A stretch of 37,355 nt of DNA. Source: Spirulina sp. (lineage in GTDB: Bacteria > Cyanobacteriota > Cyanobacteriia > Cyanobacteriales > Spirulinaceae). A program made the translations under genes and the position numbers. The stretch lies in contig JAABSU010000005.1 in NCBI GenBank assembly GCA_011390265.1, forward strand, positions 1 through 37,355, read 5' to 3'. The notes under the pieces are model-generated. The model did not search any database. It was not told the origin of the DNA and saw only the letters and a program-made list of their open reading frames with translations. Below, piece by piece: positions 7,865 through 17,600 of the stretch (its first letter is position 1; the number at the start of each line of letters is the position of its first letter).

Positions 7865-8818
7865 ATGTTGAGTCGTGTTGCAGATTCGATTTATTGGCTC
7901 AATCGCTACATTGAGCGGGCTGAGAACCTGGCCCGGTTTGTGGATGTCAATCTCAATTTAATGCTGGATCTGCCGATTAATTTGGCGCAACAATGGCAAC
8001 CCCTTGTGACGACAACAGGGGATTCCCAATTTTTTAAGGAGCATTACGGCGAAGCCAACGCCGAGAACGTGATTCAATTCCTCACCTTTGATCCAACATA
8101 TCCCAACTCGATCCTTTCCGTGTTGCGGGTGGCGCGGGAAAATGCCCGCTCGATTCGGGAGATTATTTCCTCGGAAATGTGGGAGGAGGTGAATAATTTT
8201 TACCTAATGGTCAAGGATGCGGATTCCGTCAAGCACTTGGATATGCTGCCGGACTTTTTCGCCCAGGTGAAGCTGGCTAGCCATCGCTTTGCCGGGGTGA
8301 TGGATGCGACGATGACCCACAATGAGGGCTGGCATTTTGGGCAAATGGGCCGGCTTTTAGAGCGGGCGGATAAAACAGCACGGATTCTCGATGTCAAATA
8401 CTTCATCCTCCTCCCTTCCGCCCAATGGGTGGGTACGCCCCTCGACCAACTGCAATGGATGGCCCTGTTAAAATCCGCCAGTGCTTACGAAATGTATCGC
8501 AAACAGGAGCATCGGATTCACCCGGCATCGGTGGCGGCTTTTTTAATCCTCAACCGTCATTTTCCCCGCTCCATCTATTTTTCCCTCTCCCAGGCGGAAA
8601 AATCCCTCTACCATGTCACCCAAACCCCGATGGGAACCTGGAGCAATCCCCCAGAGCGGGCGATCGGCCGCCTTTGTGCGCAATTGGGCTATTTGATGAT
8701 TGAGGATGTGATTGAAAATGGCATGCACGAATTTTTAGACCAAATGCAGGGGTCAATTAATCAGGTGAGCAATGAAATTGCCGCAACGTTTTTCAATGCC
8801 GATCCCATTCCTGCGTAG
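7865..8818 (+). CDS. Alpha-E domain protein
   Basis: 317 residues, all predicted helical. It begins MLSRVADSIYWLNRYIERAE, the signature of the alpha-E (DUF403) family, followed by the DREN-like NARSIREIISSEMWEEVN segment and the LGRLLERADKTARILDVKY-type helix. Alpha-E proteins normally occur with a circularly permuted ATP-grasp enzyme and a transglutaminase-like protease in predicted peptide-synthesis operons; neither partner is in this window. The only close neighbour is the creatininase-family gene upstream. The TAG stop is part of the palindromic repeat at 8815-8839. Molecular function is not established. Confidence 0.9.
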   Translation: MLSRVADSIYWLNRYIERAENLARFVDVNLNLMLDLPINLAQQWQPLVTTTGDSQFFKEHYGEANAENVIQFLTFDPTYPNSILSVLRVARENARSIREIISSEMWEEVNNFYLMVKDADSVKHLDMLPDFFAQVKLASHRFAGVMDATMTHNEGWHFGQMGRLLERADKTARILDVKYFILLPSAQWVGTPLDQLQWMALLKSASAYEMYRKQEHRIHPASVAAFLILNRHFPRSIYFSLSQAEKSLYHVTQTPMGTWSNPPERAIGRLCAQLGYLMIEDVIENGMHEFLDQMQGSINQVSNEIAATFFNADPIPA

Positions 8819-8885
8819 GGGCGAAACATTTTTCGCCCCAAACTTTTCGCCCCAAACTTCTCGCCCCAAATTTCTCGCCCCGACA
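8815..8885 (+). repeat. Palindromic element with tandem TCGCCCCAAA derivatives
   Basis: A 22-base near-palindrome at 8818-8839 (GGGGCGAAAC / ATTTTTCGCCCC) preceded by GTA. It is followed by three degenerate tandem copies of its right half (CTTTTCGCCCCAAA, CTTCTCGCCCCAAA, TTTCTCGCCCC) up to about 8881. The first GTAG supplies the stop codon of the alpha-E gene. Confidence 0.8.
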
Positions 8886-8904
8886 TTAAATTGTTAACCC
8901 CTCC

Positions 8905-8932
8905 ATTCCCTGTTCCCTATTCCCTATTCCCT
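8905..8932 (+). repeat. Heptanucleotide STRR tract (ATTCCCT type)
   Basis: Four 7-base units, ATTCCCT, GTTCCCT, ATTCCCT and ATTCCCT, lying 18 bases before the SPFH start codon. This is a second STRR unit class, distinct from the CCCACTT tracts. Confidence 0.85.
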
Positions 8933-8950
8933 TCTGGAGACTCAACGGCC

Positions 8951-9820
8951 ATGAATTCTTTACTCTATTTACTCGTGCCGGCGATTTTGGGGGGCGTGTT
9001 TACCCTAATGAATTCGATCAAGATTATTAATGAGGGGAATGAGGCTTTAGTGGAGCGGTTTGGGCAGTATAGCCGCAAGCTGACGGCGGGGCCAAATATT
9101 GTGCTGCCGGTGCTTGAAACAATTGTGGTGGAGGAGACAACCCGGGAGAAAGTGCTAGATATTGAACCACAATATGCAATTACGAAGGATAATGTTTCCC
9201 TCAAGGTGGATGCGGTGGTGTATTGGCGCATTTTGGAGTTAGAGCGGACGTTTTATGTGGTGGAAGATATTAAGAAGGCCATTAAAAATTTGGTGTTAAC
9301 CAATATGCGATCTGCCATTGGTCGCCTCAAGTTGGAGGAAACCTATTCCTCCCGCGAACGGATTAATCAATCCCTATTAGAGCAGTTGGATGAAGCAACG
9401 GGGGATTGGGGGGTGAAGGTGACGCGCATTGAGGTGCGGGAAATTGCCCCTGCCGCGACGGTGATGGAATCTTTAGAATTGGAGCGGGCAGCGGAAAGTA
9501 AAAAGCGGGCGGAAATTGCCGAAACGGAAGGGATTGTCCAATCGATTCAAATGCTCTCCGATGTGTTGGATCAAAAACCCGATGCCAAGCAAGTTTTAGA
9601 GTTTCTCGTTGCCCAACGCTATGTGGAGGCCAATGAGAAATTGGGCAATAGCCCCAATTCTAAAGTGTTATTTATGGATCCCAATGCCCTTAATGAGGCA
9701 ATGCAGGGCTTAATGAGTAATCGTCACCAGCGCACAGGGCGAGATGTGCCACCGACCCCGGAATTACCTCCAACTCCTCCGGCGGCTCCCCCTTCCCCTC
9801 CCATCGGCCATGGCCTTTAA
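8951..9820 (+). CDS. SPFH/Band 7 (stomatin/prohibitin-like) membrane protein
   Basis: 289 residues. A single N-terminal transmembrane helix (about 4-21, LLYLLVPAILGGVFTLM) is followed by an SPFH domain: VERFGQYSRKLTAGPN near residues 35-50, AITKDNVSLKVDAVVYWRI, and the AIGRLKLEETYSSRERIN segment. Then comes the alanine/glutamate coiled coil (RAAESKKRAEIAETEG) typical of paraslipins/QmcA. The C-terminal ~25 residues are Pro-rich (ELPPTPPAAPPSPP), an unusual tail. Proteins of this family form ring-like scaffolds in membranes. ATG 8951 is preferred over an upstream start at 8891, whose extra 20 residues would be translated from STRR DNA. Convergent with the ATPase gene. Confidence 0.92.
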   Translation: MNSLLYLLVPAILGGVFTLMNSIKIINEGNEALVERFGQYSRKLTAGPNIVLPVLETIVVEETTREKVLDIEPQYAITKDNVSLKVDAVVYWRILELERTFYVVEDIKKAIKNLVLTNMRSAIGRLKLEETYSSRERINQSLLEQLDEATGDWGVKVTRIEVREIAPAATVMESLELERAAESKKRAEIAETEGIVQSIQMLSDVLDQKPDAKQVLEFLVAQRYVEANEKLGNSPNSKVLFMDPNALNEAMQGLMSNRHQRTGRDVPPTPELPPTPPAAPPSPPIGHGL

Positions 9821-9826
9821 GGACTC

Positions 9827-9881
9827 CAAATGAGCAAACAGGATCAGCGGGCGATCGATGTGGTTGGGAAACTCTCATTTG
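9827..9881. terminator. Inverted repeat between convergent genes, possible bidirectional terminator
   Basis: CAAATGAG at 9827-9834 is exactly matched by CTCATTTG at 9874-9881, with a 39-base interval, in the spacer between the convergent SPFH and ATPase genes. The loop is long and there is no clear T-run, so termination is only a possibility. Confidence 0.25.
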
Positions 9882-12007
9882 ATCGCCCTCGTTGCATTGA
9901 GAATGGCCAATAATGCCACACCAACATCAGCGAATACGGCTTCCCACAGCGTTGCGATCCCCATAATTCCCAGGAGAATAAAGAGTGCCTTCACACCCAT
10001 GGCTAAGGCAATATTTTGCAGGACGATTTTGCGAGTTTTTTGGGCCACTTGGATGGCTTCAGCAACCTTAGAAGGGGCATCGGTCATGATCACAACATCA
10101 GCGGTTTCAATGGCCGCATCGGAACCTAATCCGCCCATGGCCATGCCAATATCGGCTCTGGCAATCACTGGTGCGTCGTTAATCCCATCCCCCACAAACA
10201 CCACTTTACCCTGACCTGAACGGTGCAATATCCGCTCAATGGCCTCAACTTTCCCCTCCGGTAACAGTTCAGCAACATAGGCATCTAAACCTAATTGTTG
10301 GGCCACATCCTGAGCAACCCCCTCGTTATCCCCGGTGAGCATCACTATTTGTTCAATTCCAAGCCGTTTTAGATCTCGAATGGCTTGGGGGGCATCTTGT
10401 TTGATTTCATCGGCAATGAGAATGTAGCCAGCATAGCGTTGATCAACAGCTAGATGCACAATGGTTCCTGAGGCAGCGCAAGGATCAGGGGCAATCTGTT
10501 CTCGGTGCAGGAGGCGATCGCTTCCCACCAACAGGATTTGCTGATTGACCTTGGCCCGAATTCCATGGCCGGCAATTTCTTCGTAATCTGTTACCTCTCG
10601 ATCATTAATCCGCTGACCATAGGCCTCTCGAATGGATTGAGCAATGGGATGGTTAGAATGAAATTCAGCTTTTGCCGCTAGGGTGATCAGTTCTGATTCG
10701 GAAAACCCATTTTTAGGGACAATTTGCGTAACCTTGAAAACGCCTTGGGTGAGGGTTCCGGTTTTATCAAAAACAACGGTTTTAACGGTCGTTAGGGCAT
10801 CGAGAAAGGTTGAGCCTTTGACGAGAATGCCCCGTTTAGCCGCCCCGCCCACACCGCCAAAATAACCCAAGGGAATGCTAATCACTAACCCACAGGGACA
10901 GGAAATGACGAGCAAGATTAAGGCTCGATAAACCCATACTTGATGAGTGGCACCGGGAATCAGGAGGGGAGGTAAGAGGGCAATGAGCAAAGAGAGAGCG
11001 ACAACAATGGGCGTGTAGTAGCGGGCAAAGCGGGTAATAAACTTTTCGGTTGCTGCTTTTTTACTGGTGGCGTTTTCCACCAGATCGAGGATTTTGGCGA
11101 TCGCGGATTCACCGAACAATTTTGTGACCCGCAGGGTTAGTATGCCGGTTTGGTTGATCATGCCGGCTAAAACAGTGCCGCCCACGTTAACTAGGCGTGG
11201 CACTGATTCTCCGGTTAAAGCTGAGGTATCCAGTTGAGAATTTCCCACTAACACCTCACCATCAAGGGGAATTTTTTCCCCTGGCTTAACCAGAATAATG
11301 TCTCCTACGGCAACGGTTTCCGGTGCCACATCTTGGCTTGAACCCTCTACTTGGAGATGAGCCGTGTCAGGGCGCACTGCTAATAATGCTTTGATGGAGC
11401 GGCGCGATCGCCCCACCGAATATTCCTGAAAAAGTTCTCCAATCCGATAGAAGAGCATCACCGCCACCGCTTCGGGGAGTTCGTGAATGGCGATCGCCCC
11501 TAATGTGGCGATCGTCATTAAAAAGTTTTCGTCAAAGAATTGCCCCCGTAAAATATTGCGGCCCGCCGCCTTCAATACAGTCGAGCCGCTTACGAGATAG
11601 GCGGGGATCAAAATTGCGTACTCGCCCCAGCCATAGGGCGTATTTCGCAAAAATTCCCCAAAGATCATGCCGCCAGCTAACAGCGCCACCACAAAAAGCA
11701 CAGGGATGATTTCGGCTTGGAGATCAAACTCCCCTGAGCCGTGATCATGGTTATGGGGTTCGCCCTGGAGTTTGGGGGTGGGGGCGATCGCCCGATAGCC
11801 CAAACTGACTAACTGATTCTGAATCTCTGCCGCTGTGAGATATTCGGGGTTGTAGGAGATGGTCAGGCGTTCCGTTGCCACACTAACCGACACCTCCGCA
11901 ACACCGCTTAAGCGTTTTAGGGCTGTCTCAATCTTGACAGCGCAGCTTGCACAATCCATGCCGCCGACCTGGATTTGCTGAGTTTTGAGCAATGGAGTTT
12001 GAGCCAT
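9875..12007 (-). CDS. Zn/Cd-type heavy-metal P1B ATPase
   Basis: 710 residues, an inner-membrane metal exporter driven by ATP. An N-terminal HMA domain has GMDCASC (16-22) and is followed by a short His-rich linker (EPHNHDHG ~83-90). Then come transmembrane helices, the actuator TGES (265-268), the membrane CPC (370-372), the phosphorylation motif DKTGT (Asp414), an HP-loop SNHPIA and GDGIND. The last helix carries DVGVALLAILNATR. The Asp in the HMA motif (MDCxxC) and the DxG in the last helix are features of Zn/Cd/Pb (P1B-2) pumps rather than copper pumps, and the His linker fits zinc. It is last of four co-directional genes, 54 bases after the cyclase gene; no ArsR/SmtB regulator lies next to it. 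Confidence 0.9.
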   Translation of the reverse strand: MAQTPLLKTQQIQVGGMDCASCAVKIETALKRLSGVAEVSVSVATERLTISYNPEYLTAAEIQNQLVSLGYRAIAPTPKLQGEPHNHDHGSGEFDLQAEIIPVLFVVALLAGGMIFGEFLRNTPYGWGEYAILIPAYLVSGSTVLKAAGRNILRGQFFDENFLMTIATLGAIAIHELPEAVAVMLFYRIGELFQEYSVGRSRRSIKALLAVRPDTAHLQVEGSSQDVAPETVAVGDIILVKPGEKIPLDGEVLVGNSQLDTSALTGESVPRLVNVGGTVLAGMINQTGILTLRVTKLFGESAIAKILDLVENATSKKAATEKFITRFARYYTPIVVALSLLIALLPPLLIPGATHQVWVYRALILLVISCPCGLVISIPLGYFGGVGGAAKRGILVKGSTFLDALTTVKTVVFDKTGTLTQGVFKVTQIVPKNGFSESELITLAAKAEFHSNHPIAQSIREAYGQRINDREVTDYEEIAGHGIRAKVNQQILLVGSDRLLHREQIAPDPCAASGTIVHLAVDQRYAGYILIADEIKQDAPQAIRDLKRLGIEQIVMLTGDNEGVAQDVAQQLGLDAYVAELLPEGKVEAIERILHRSGQGKVVFVGDGINDAPVIARADIGMAMGGLGSDAAIETADVVIMTDAPSKVAEAIQVAQKTRKIVLQNIALAMGVKALFILLGIMGIATLWEAVFADVGVALLAILNATRAIK

Positions 12008-12061
12008 GGGGTTTGATTGCGGGTGGGGTTTGACGATGGAGGCGCAATCCTCAATGCGATC

Positions 12062-14104
12062 CTAACGATAACCATCGAGCCAATAGGTGGGCATTTCTCC
12101 CTTGCCTTTAATGGGAATTACGCCCCTGGGCGTGAGGCAGTAGGCCCCCTTGAGGCGGTGGTAGGTGTCGGGGGTGACTTGAATGCGGCCCGGTAGGCCT
12201 TGGGATTCCATGCGGCTGGCCATGTTCACCGTATCGCCCCACAGATCATAGCTAAATTTACTCGTACCAATGACACCGGCAACGACAGAGCCGGTATTGA
12301 TGCCAATGCGCAGGGCAAAGGGTTCGGCGCGGTCGTAGTTAAGGTGGTGGATCACCTGCTGCATTTCGAGGGCTAAGTTGGCGATCGCCTCCGCATGATC
12401 TTTTCGAGGCGTGGGCAATCCCCCCACCACCATATAGGCATCGCCAATGGTTTTAATTTTTTCCAAACCATACTGGGCGGTGAGGGCATCAAACTGGGAA
12501 AAAATCACATTTAATTGCTCCACGATAGCAATGGGGGGAAGGTTGGCCGCCAGTTGGGTAAACCCGACCAAATCCGCAAACAACACCGTTACTTCTTCAA
12601 AACTATCGGCGATCGTCGTCGTATCCACCTTGAGCCGTTCGGCGATCGGCTGGGGCAAAATATTCAGTAATAATTCTTCAGTTTTAACCTGTTCCTCCTG
12701 AAGAGCCACCTCTGCTTCCTTGCGCTTCATAAATTGCCCCAACTGGTTGCCCGTCGCCGCCAACATTTGCAACAAATTCTGATCCGGTGGCAACTGCTCC
12801 CGACGGAAAAACGTCATCACCCCCAACATTTCCCGCCCACTTTGGAGGGGAAAGCCTAAAGCCGTGCAGAGGTTAGCCTGACGGGCGAAGCAGTGGGGGC
12901 CAAAGTCGGGATCATGGTGAATCGTCGTGATCCATTCCGGCAGACCCGCCCCCCAGACCCGCCCCGCAAACCCCACCCCTTCGGGAAAAGTAATCTGCTC
13001 CGTGGCTTGTAAAAAATCATAAAAAGCCGTTGAAGGGCTGGACTGCACCCAAAAATCCACCCGTTGCAACTGAGGCACGGGCAGCGGGCAGGGTTCCCCT
13101 GAGCGTTGCCAGATCATGTCATCGGGTTGGGGGAGGGCAGGTTTCCGCTCGGCGGTGGTGGAGGGCAGCCACAGTTCCCCCAAATCCCAATCGAGGTTTT
13201 CGCCAATGGCCTTGAGGATTTGGTGGGTGGCGGTTTCGAGGGCGGTGGCTTCGGAGAGGATGCGGGCGATCGCATACTGGGCCGCTAACCGTTGCTGCGT
13301 GCGCTGCCGTTCCGTCACATCCCGGCCAATATAAACAATATCGGGAATCAGGTGGTGATCATTCTCCCCTTGGGCTTCGGTATGAATTAACGAACAGGAA
13401 AAAGCCACCGTTAACTTCACGCCGCTTTGATGCTGACAGACCACCTCTAAATTGCGCGACAGTTCCCCGTGATTTTGAATGCTATCGTATAACTCCTTAA
13501 ATAGGGGTTCAGCATCGAGAATTAACAGCGATAGGGATTGGCCAATTAACTCCTCCTGACGATAGCCAAACAGTTTTTCGGTGGCTTCATTGACGGTTTT
13601 AATAATTTGGTGGGGGGTGGTGACAATTAGGGCATCGGCAATGGCGGTGACGATGCGGTCAATGTATTGTTTTGAGGCCGTCAGGGCATTAAGTAACAGG
13701 TTGGCTTCATTGGTACTTTGCACCAATACCTGTTCAAGACGCATTTTTTCCGTGACATCTTCAATAAACAAAATCAAGGTGGTGGGCTGTATTGCCTCTT
13801 CCGTCGGTGGAGCTGCTTGCAGATGGAGATCAAGATAAAAATTTGCCCCGTTGGCGGTGGTGCGGGTCATGCCATTGAGGGTAAACAGGGGTAACGTCCC
13901 GGCTAGAATATCGCTAAAAATTTCCTCACAGCCGAAAAGTTCGGGAAAATGCTCACGGATATCACTATCCCGGAGGGGCATATCGGGATCTAGCCAAGTG
14001 CCAAAGGCAACGGGGGGGGAATGGTCGAGAATTTGCCATTGGCCATCCAGCACCACATAAGAGATATGGGGTGGCACAATTAAGGTTTGAGCAAAGGCAT
14101 TCAT
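12062..14104 (-). CDS. PAS-GAF class III adenylate cyclase
   Basis: 680 residues, no obvious transmembrane segment. Residues ~1-130 are a PAS-like or unassigned sensor region; ~145-265 is a PAS domain (AIADALIVTTPHQIIKTVNE, EKLFGYRQEELIG); ~280-440 is a GAF-like domain; ~460-485 is a short signalling helix (EEQVKTEELLLNILPQPIA). Residues ~502-680 are a class III nucleotidyl cyclase. The metal aspartates are Asp511 (LFADLVGF) and Asp555 (TIGDAYM). Lys549 and Asp620 (SYDLWGD) match the adenine-specifying residues of adenylate cyclases, and Asn627/Arg631 match the transition-state pair. It should therefore make cAMP and be catalytically intact. It starts 21 bases after the GTPase gene, same strand. 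Confidence 0.92.
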   Translation of the reverse strand: MNAFAQTLIVPPHISYVVLDGQWQILDHSPPVAFGTWLDPDMPLRDSDIREHFPELFGCEEIFSDILAGTLPLFTLNGMTRTTANGANFYLDLHLQAAPPTEEAIQPTTLILFIEDVTEKMRLEQVLVQSTNEANLLLNALTASKQYIDRIVTAIADALIVTTPHQIIKTVNEATEKLFGYRQEELIGQSLSLLILDAEPLFKELYDSIQNHGELSRNLEVVCQHQSGVKLTVAFSCSLIHTEAQGENDHHLIPDIVYIGRDVTERQRTQQRLAAQYAIARILSEATALETATHQILKAIGENLDWDLGELWLPSTTAERKPALPQPDDMIWQRSGEPCPLPVPQLQRVDFWVQSSPSTAFYDFLQATEQITFPEGVGFAGRVWGAGLPEWITTIHHDPDFGPHCFARQANLCTALGFPLQSGREMLGVMTFFRREQLPPDQNLLQMLAATGNQLGQFMKRKEAEVALQEEQVKTEELLLNILPQPIAERLKVDTTTIADSFEEVTVLFADLVGFTQLAANLPPIAIVEQLNVIFSQFDALTAQYGLEKIKTIGDAYMVVGGLPTPRKDHAEAIANLALEMQQVIHHLNYDRAEPFALRIGINTGSVVAGVIGTSKFSYDLWGDTVNMASRMESQGLPGRIQVTPDTYHRLKGAYCLTPRGVIPIKGKGEMPTYWLDGYR

Positions 14105-14125
14105 GGCAAAAAAGACCGTGATAAT

Positions 14126-14659
14126 TTAGGGGTCTGTGAGCATGACCGTGGCTAAGGATTCAAAAATGGTTTGCACCGCCTCGCCGGTTTTAGCCGAAGT
14201 GCTGTAGGTGGCAATCACTTGGCGGTGTTGCTGCTCGAAGGTGCAACGGGCGATTAAGTCGGCCTGTTGATCGGGAGGCAGTAGATCAATTTTATTGAGG
14301 GCGACAATCACCCAACCCTTAGCATTAATCTTAAAAAACAAATCGAGATGATCCTGAACATGGGTGATGGTCTCTTTGCGCTTGACATCCGCGACAATGA
14401 TGGCACCCTTGGCTCCCTGAAGATAGCTGGGGGCGATCGCCTTAAATTGGGTTTGCCCCTCAATGTCCCAGATCAACAATTCAACTTCTTTGCTGATCTG
14501 GGCATCGGTGGCTAATGTCGTCACCCGTTTGCGCGACAGTTTAACGCCAACGGTGGAGAGGTATTCATCACTAAACTGACCATCCACAAAACGACGAATT
14601 AAGCTGGTTTTGCCAACACTAAAATCACCGACAAGACAAATTTTTTTCGCGATCGCCAT
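14126..14659 (-). CDS. Ras-like small GTPase
   Basis: 177 residues with all G-box motifs of a Ras/Rab-superfamily GTPase: G1 GDFSVGKTS (11-19), switch I threonine near Thr36 (STVGV), G3 WDIEGQ with Gln69 in the place of the Ras catalytic glutamine, G4 NKID (122-125) and G5 SAK (155-157). There is no C-terminal lipidation motif, so membrane location would need a partner. It lies 5 bases after the large OmpA-like gene and 21 bases before the adenylate cyclase gene, all on the same strand. The OmpA-like protein carries a predicted longin/roadblock-like domain, the type of fold that commonly binds or regulates such GTPases (inference). Target process unknown. Confidence 0.93.
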   Translation of the reverse strand: MAIAKKICLVGDFSVGKTSLIRRFVDGQFSDEYLSTVGVKLSRKRVTTLATDAQISKEVELLIWDIEGQTQFKAIAPSYLQGAKGAIIVADVKRKETITHVQDHLDLFFKINAKGWVIVALNKIDLLPPDQQADLIARCTFEQQHRQVIATYSTSAKTGEAVQTIFESLATVMLTDP

Positions 14660-14664
14660 GTTTT

Positions 14665-17600
14665 TTAAGATTCTTCCGGTGAAACCAATTCAAACCGCAC
14701 ACAACGACTCAACCAGGCCGCTTCATTATCCGTGACACCCGGGGGACGTTCAACTGTGCCCACCACTTCCATGCGATTAACATCGATGCCTTGAGCGGCG
14801 ATCGCCTCTTTAACCACGTCAGCCCGCCGTAAAGAGAGATCCTGATTCTGCTCCATGGGGCCACTGGCATCTACATAGCCAGTAATCCGAACCTCAATAT
14901 CGGGATTATCCCGCAAAAACTGACTAATGGGAATAATTTTATCCATTTGCTCCGTCGCATTGAGTTCAGCGGAATCTCGCTCAAAGTAAATTCGCCGCGC
15001 TAAAGCTTGGGGGAGTAAATCCTGCTCAATCAGATTTTCAATCCCCGGCAGGGTTTTGAAGGCTTGGATAATCTCCTCATAATCCTCCGTCGTGCGATAG
15101 CTACCGGTCAAGATCACCCGCTCCGGACTGTAGGAGGCCCGAATATCCACCCCCGGATTCCGGTTCAGCAACCCCGTCACCAATTGAATCATCCCCGCCA
15201 CCGCCGCCGGATCTGGGGGAGTTGTCACCACATGAATTTGATTATCCAGGGTTTTGCCCGGCGCTAAACCCTGGGCAATGGTGCTGGCTTCATCTTTAAA
15301 CCGTTCAGCGGGAACCCGGCCTTCTAAACGCACGCGCCCCCCCTCCACTGCTGAGGTCAGGGGACTATAGGCGATGTCATCCAACTCTGTGGTTAACGCC
15401 GCCGCAATACGGGTGGAGAGTCGCTGATCAAAAAAGCCCCGCACCTGGAAATAGAGCCAAGGCATAAAGATCAACAGTGCCACAACCCCCACTAAAAACA
15501 GCAGGGTTTTGGGGGATTTTTCGGGTCGGGTGGTGACGGCAGATTCCCCCAGCCGCTCCAGTAACACGGTGATCGCCGTCGGAACCGTCTCTGAATCCCC
15601 CTCGAAGCCTTCAATTAACGCGCCATAGTTTTGAATGATCTGGCCAAGGGTGCGGCGGATATTTTTCAACAAACCCGCGTTAGCACTACCCTTCACCACC
15701 ACGGCCAGATAGCAATAGCCCGCCACCTCCAGAATAATCCGGGCATCCCCGTATTCAACTTCACTCAACTCCGAAATCGTCCCACTTTGGGCAATGCAGT
15801 CATTGACAAAACTGCGGATCGCCGTTAGCATCCCCGCCACCATATTCGACTCTAGGGGGTTTTGCTCGCGGTTGGGCTGAATTTCGGCAATCACCAAGCC
15901 AGAGGTTTTCTGAATCAGGAAAATTGCCTGCACCGTTACGGGCATCGACTCTTGCAAAATTAGCTCTGCTTCTGTGACTCCCTGCATCCGAGCACGGACT
16001 TTCCGGGTTAAACCATCGACACTAAAGGCGGTTTCCACCTTGGTGTTAATCGTATTAATGGCTTCCCCGATGTAGCGGTTGACCGTGCCGCCAATCACCG
16101 GATAAAGGGCATCAACCATCGAATCCCGTTCCAGTTCAATTTGGTTTTTAATCGCCCGGCCAATGGTGGGGCCAAGGGATTTGGCGATCGCATCCCGCTC
16201 CACCAACATCTGCTCCTGCATCGCCGCCGCCACCTCTGGGCCGATGGCTTTGGCAATCCGTTGGGGATGCTTTTGAATTTCCTGCTCAATGGCCAGGGGG
16301 ACGAGATCAGCAATGGCCATGGCCATCCCTGGCCGATTATCCCTGGCCCGCTCTGTAATCATCTCCTCAAGAATCGGCGTAGCCATAGCCCGCACCATAT
16401 CCTGAGATGTGCCCACCTTCATCTTCAGCAACTGCACCATCAACGGCACTAAAGGATTAATCACCTCCGTCGGCTCATAAATCTGTTGCTCTAAGGTCTG
16501 TACTTTAGTGATTAATTGCTGCAAAATCTCCGGCTCAGTGCCATTGAGATCTAGCTCTGTTGGGGGTTTTGAAGGGGAAGGCAGGGTGGTGAGCAATTGG
16601 GCCAGTAAGGCCCGCTCCGCATCGGAGGCCGTCTGATCCACCGCCGGAACTAATTCCGGTGCAGCGGCTTCTAGCTCTGAGAAAGCAGTGGTTTGGGGTG
16701 GGGGGGATTCTGCCACAGTTATCGGCTCTACTACATCAACAGGGGGTGGTTCGGGGGATAGGGTCGGGGGGTGATCTTCGAGTGTAGTAGCTTCTTGTTC
16801 CGGTATAGGTTCCGGTGTAACTTCCTGCGTGGGTTCCGGTGCAGGTTCCGGCGTAGGTTCCGGTGTAACTTCCGGTGTGGGTTCCGGCGTAGGTTCTAGG
16901 GTGGATTCTGGCGTGGATTCTGGCGTAAGTTCCGGCGTAGGCTCTGGGGTGGGTTCTGGCCCCAGACCCAAGGACTTAAATAAATCCTCAGGCTCAAACG
17001 GCATCACATCAGCCTCTGGGGATGGCGCTGTGCTCGGAGTAGTGGCTTTGGGTTTGGGTCGATCTAACAAAAAATCCCGTAGCTCCCGCAGAGGGTCATC
17101 CCGTTCGAGGACAGGACGACGGAATAAATCCGCCAAGGCTGGATCATTCTTCGATGTAGCCTTGGCCTCCTCTGGGCTGGTGGGTTTGGGGCGACGGGGG
17201 GGGGGTGGCGGCGGTGTTTTGCGAATGACGGCCCGCTTTCGGGTGGGGGCAGGGGGGGAAATTTCGGGCTGAATCATCGCGGCAAACTCATTGAGAGCCG
17301 CTTCCACATCAGACTCAAATTGATTGCGGCTGGGGCTTGTCTCCGTCGGTTCTGGCGTTGCCACCGGCTCCGGCGAGGCTAGTTCTAAATCATCAAGGGC
17401 GATCGTTGCCTCTGGTGCTTCCACCGGGGGCAATTCAGAGAAATCTATGGTGTTGAAATCCTGAGTATTCACATTTTCCGTACTGAAATCTTGGGTACTG
17501 AAATCCTGAGCACCCAAATCCTCAGGATCGAGATCTTGGGCCGTGAAATCTTGGGCCATGAAATCTTGAGCCGTGAGATATTGAGAATTGGCGATCGCCT

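Noticed and set aside
8815-8885. Tandem TCGCCCCAAA units as a CRISPR-like array
   Set aside because: Units are about 14 bases, contiguous, with no spacers and no cas genes nearby.
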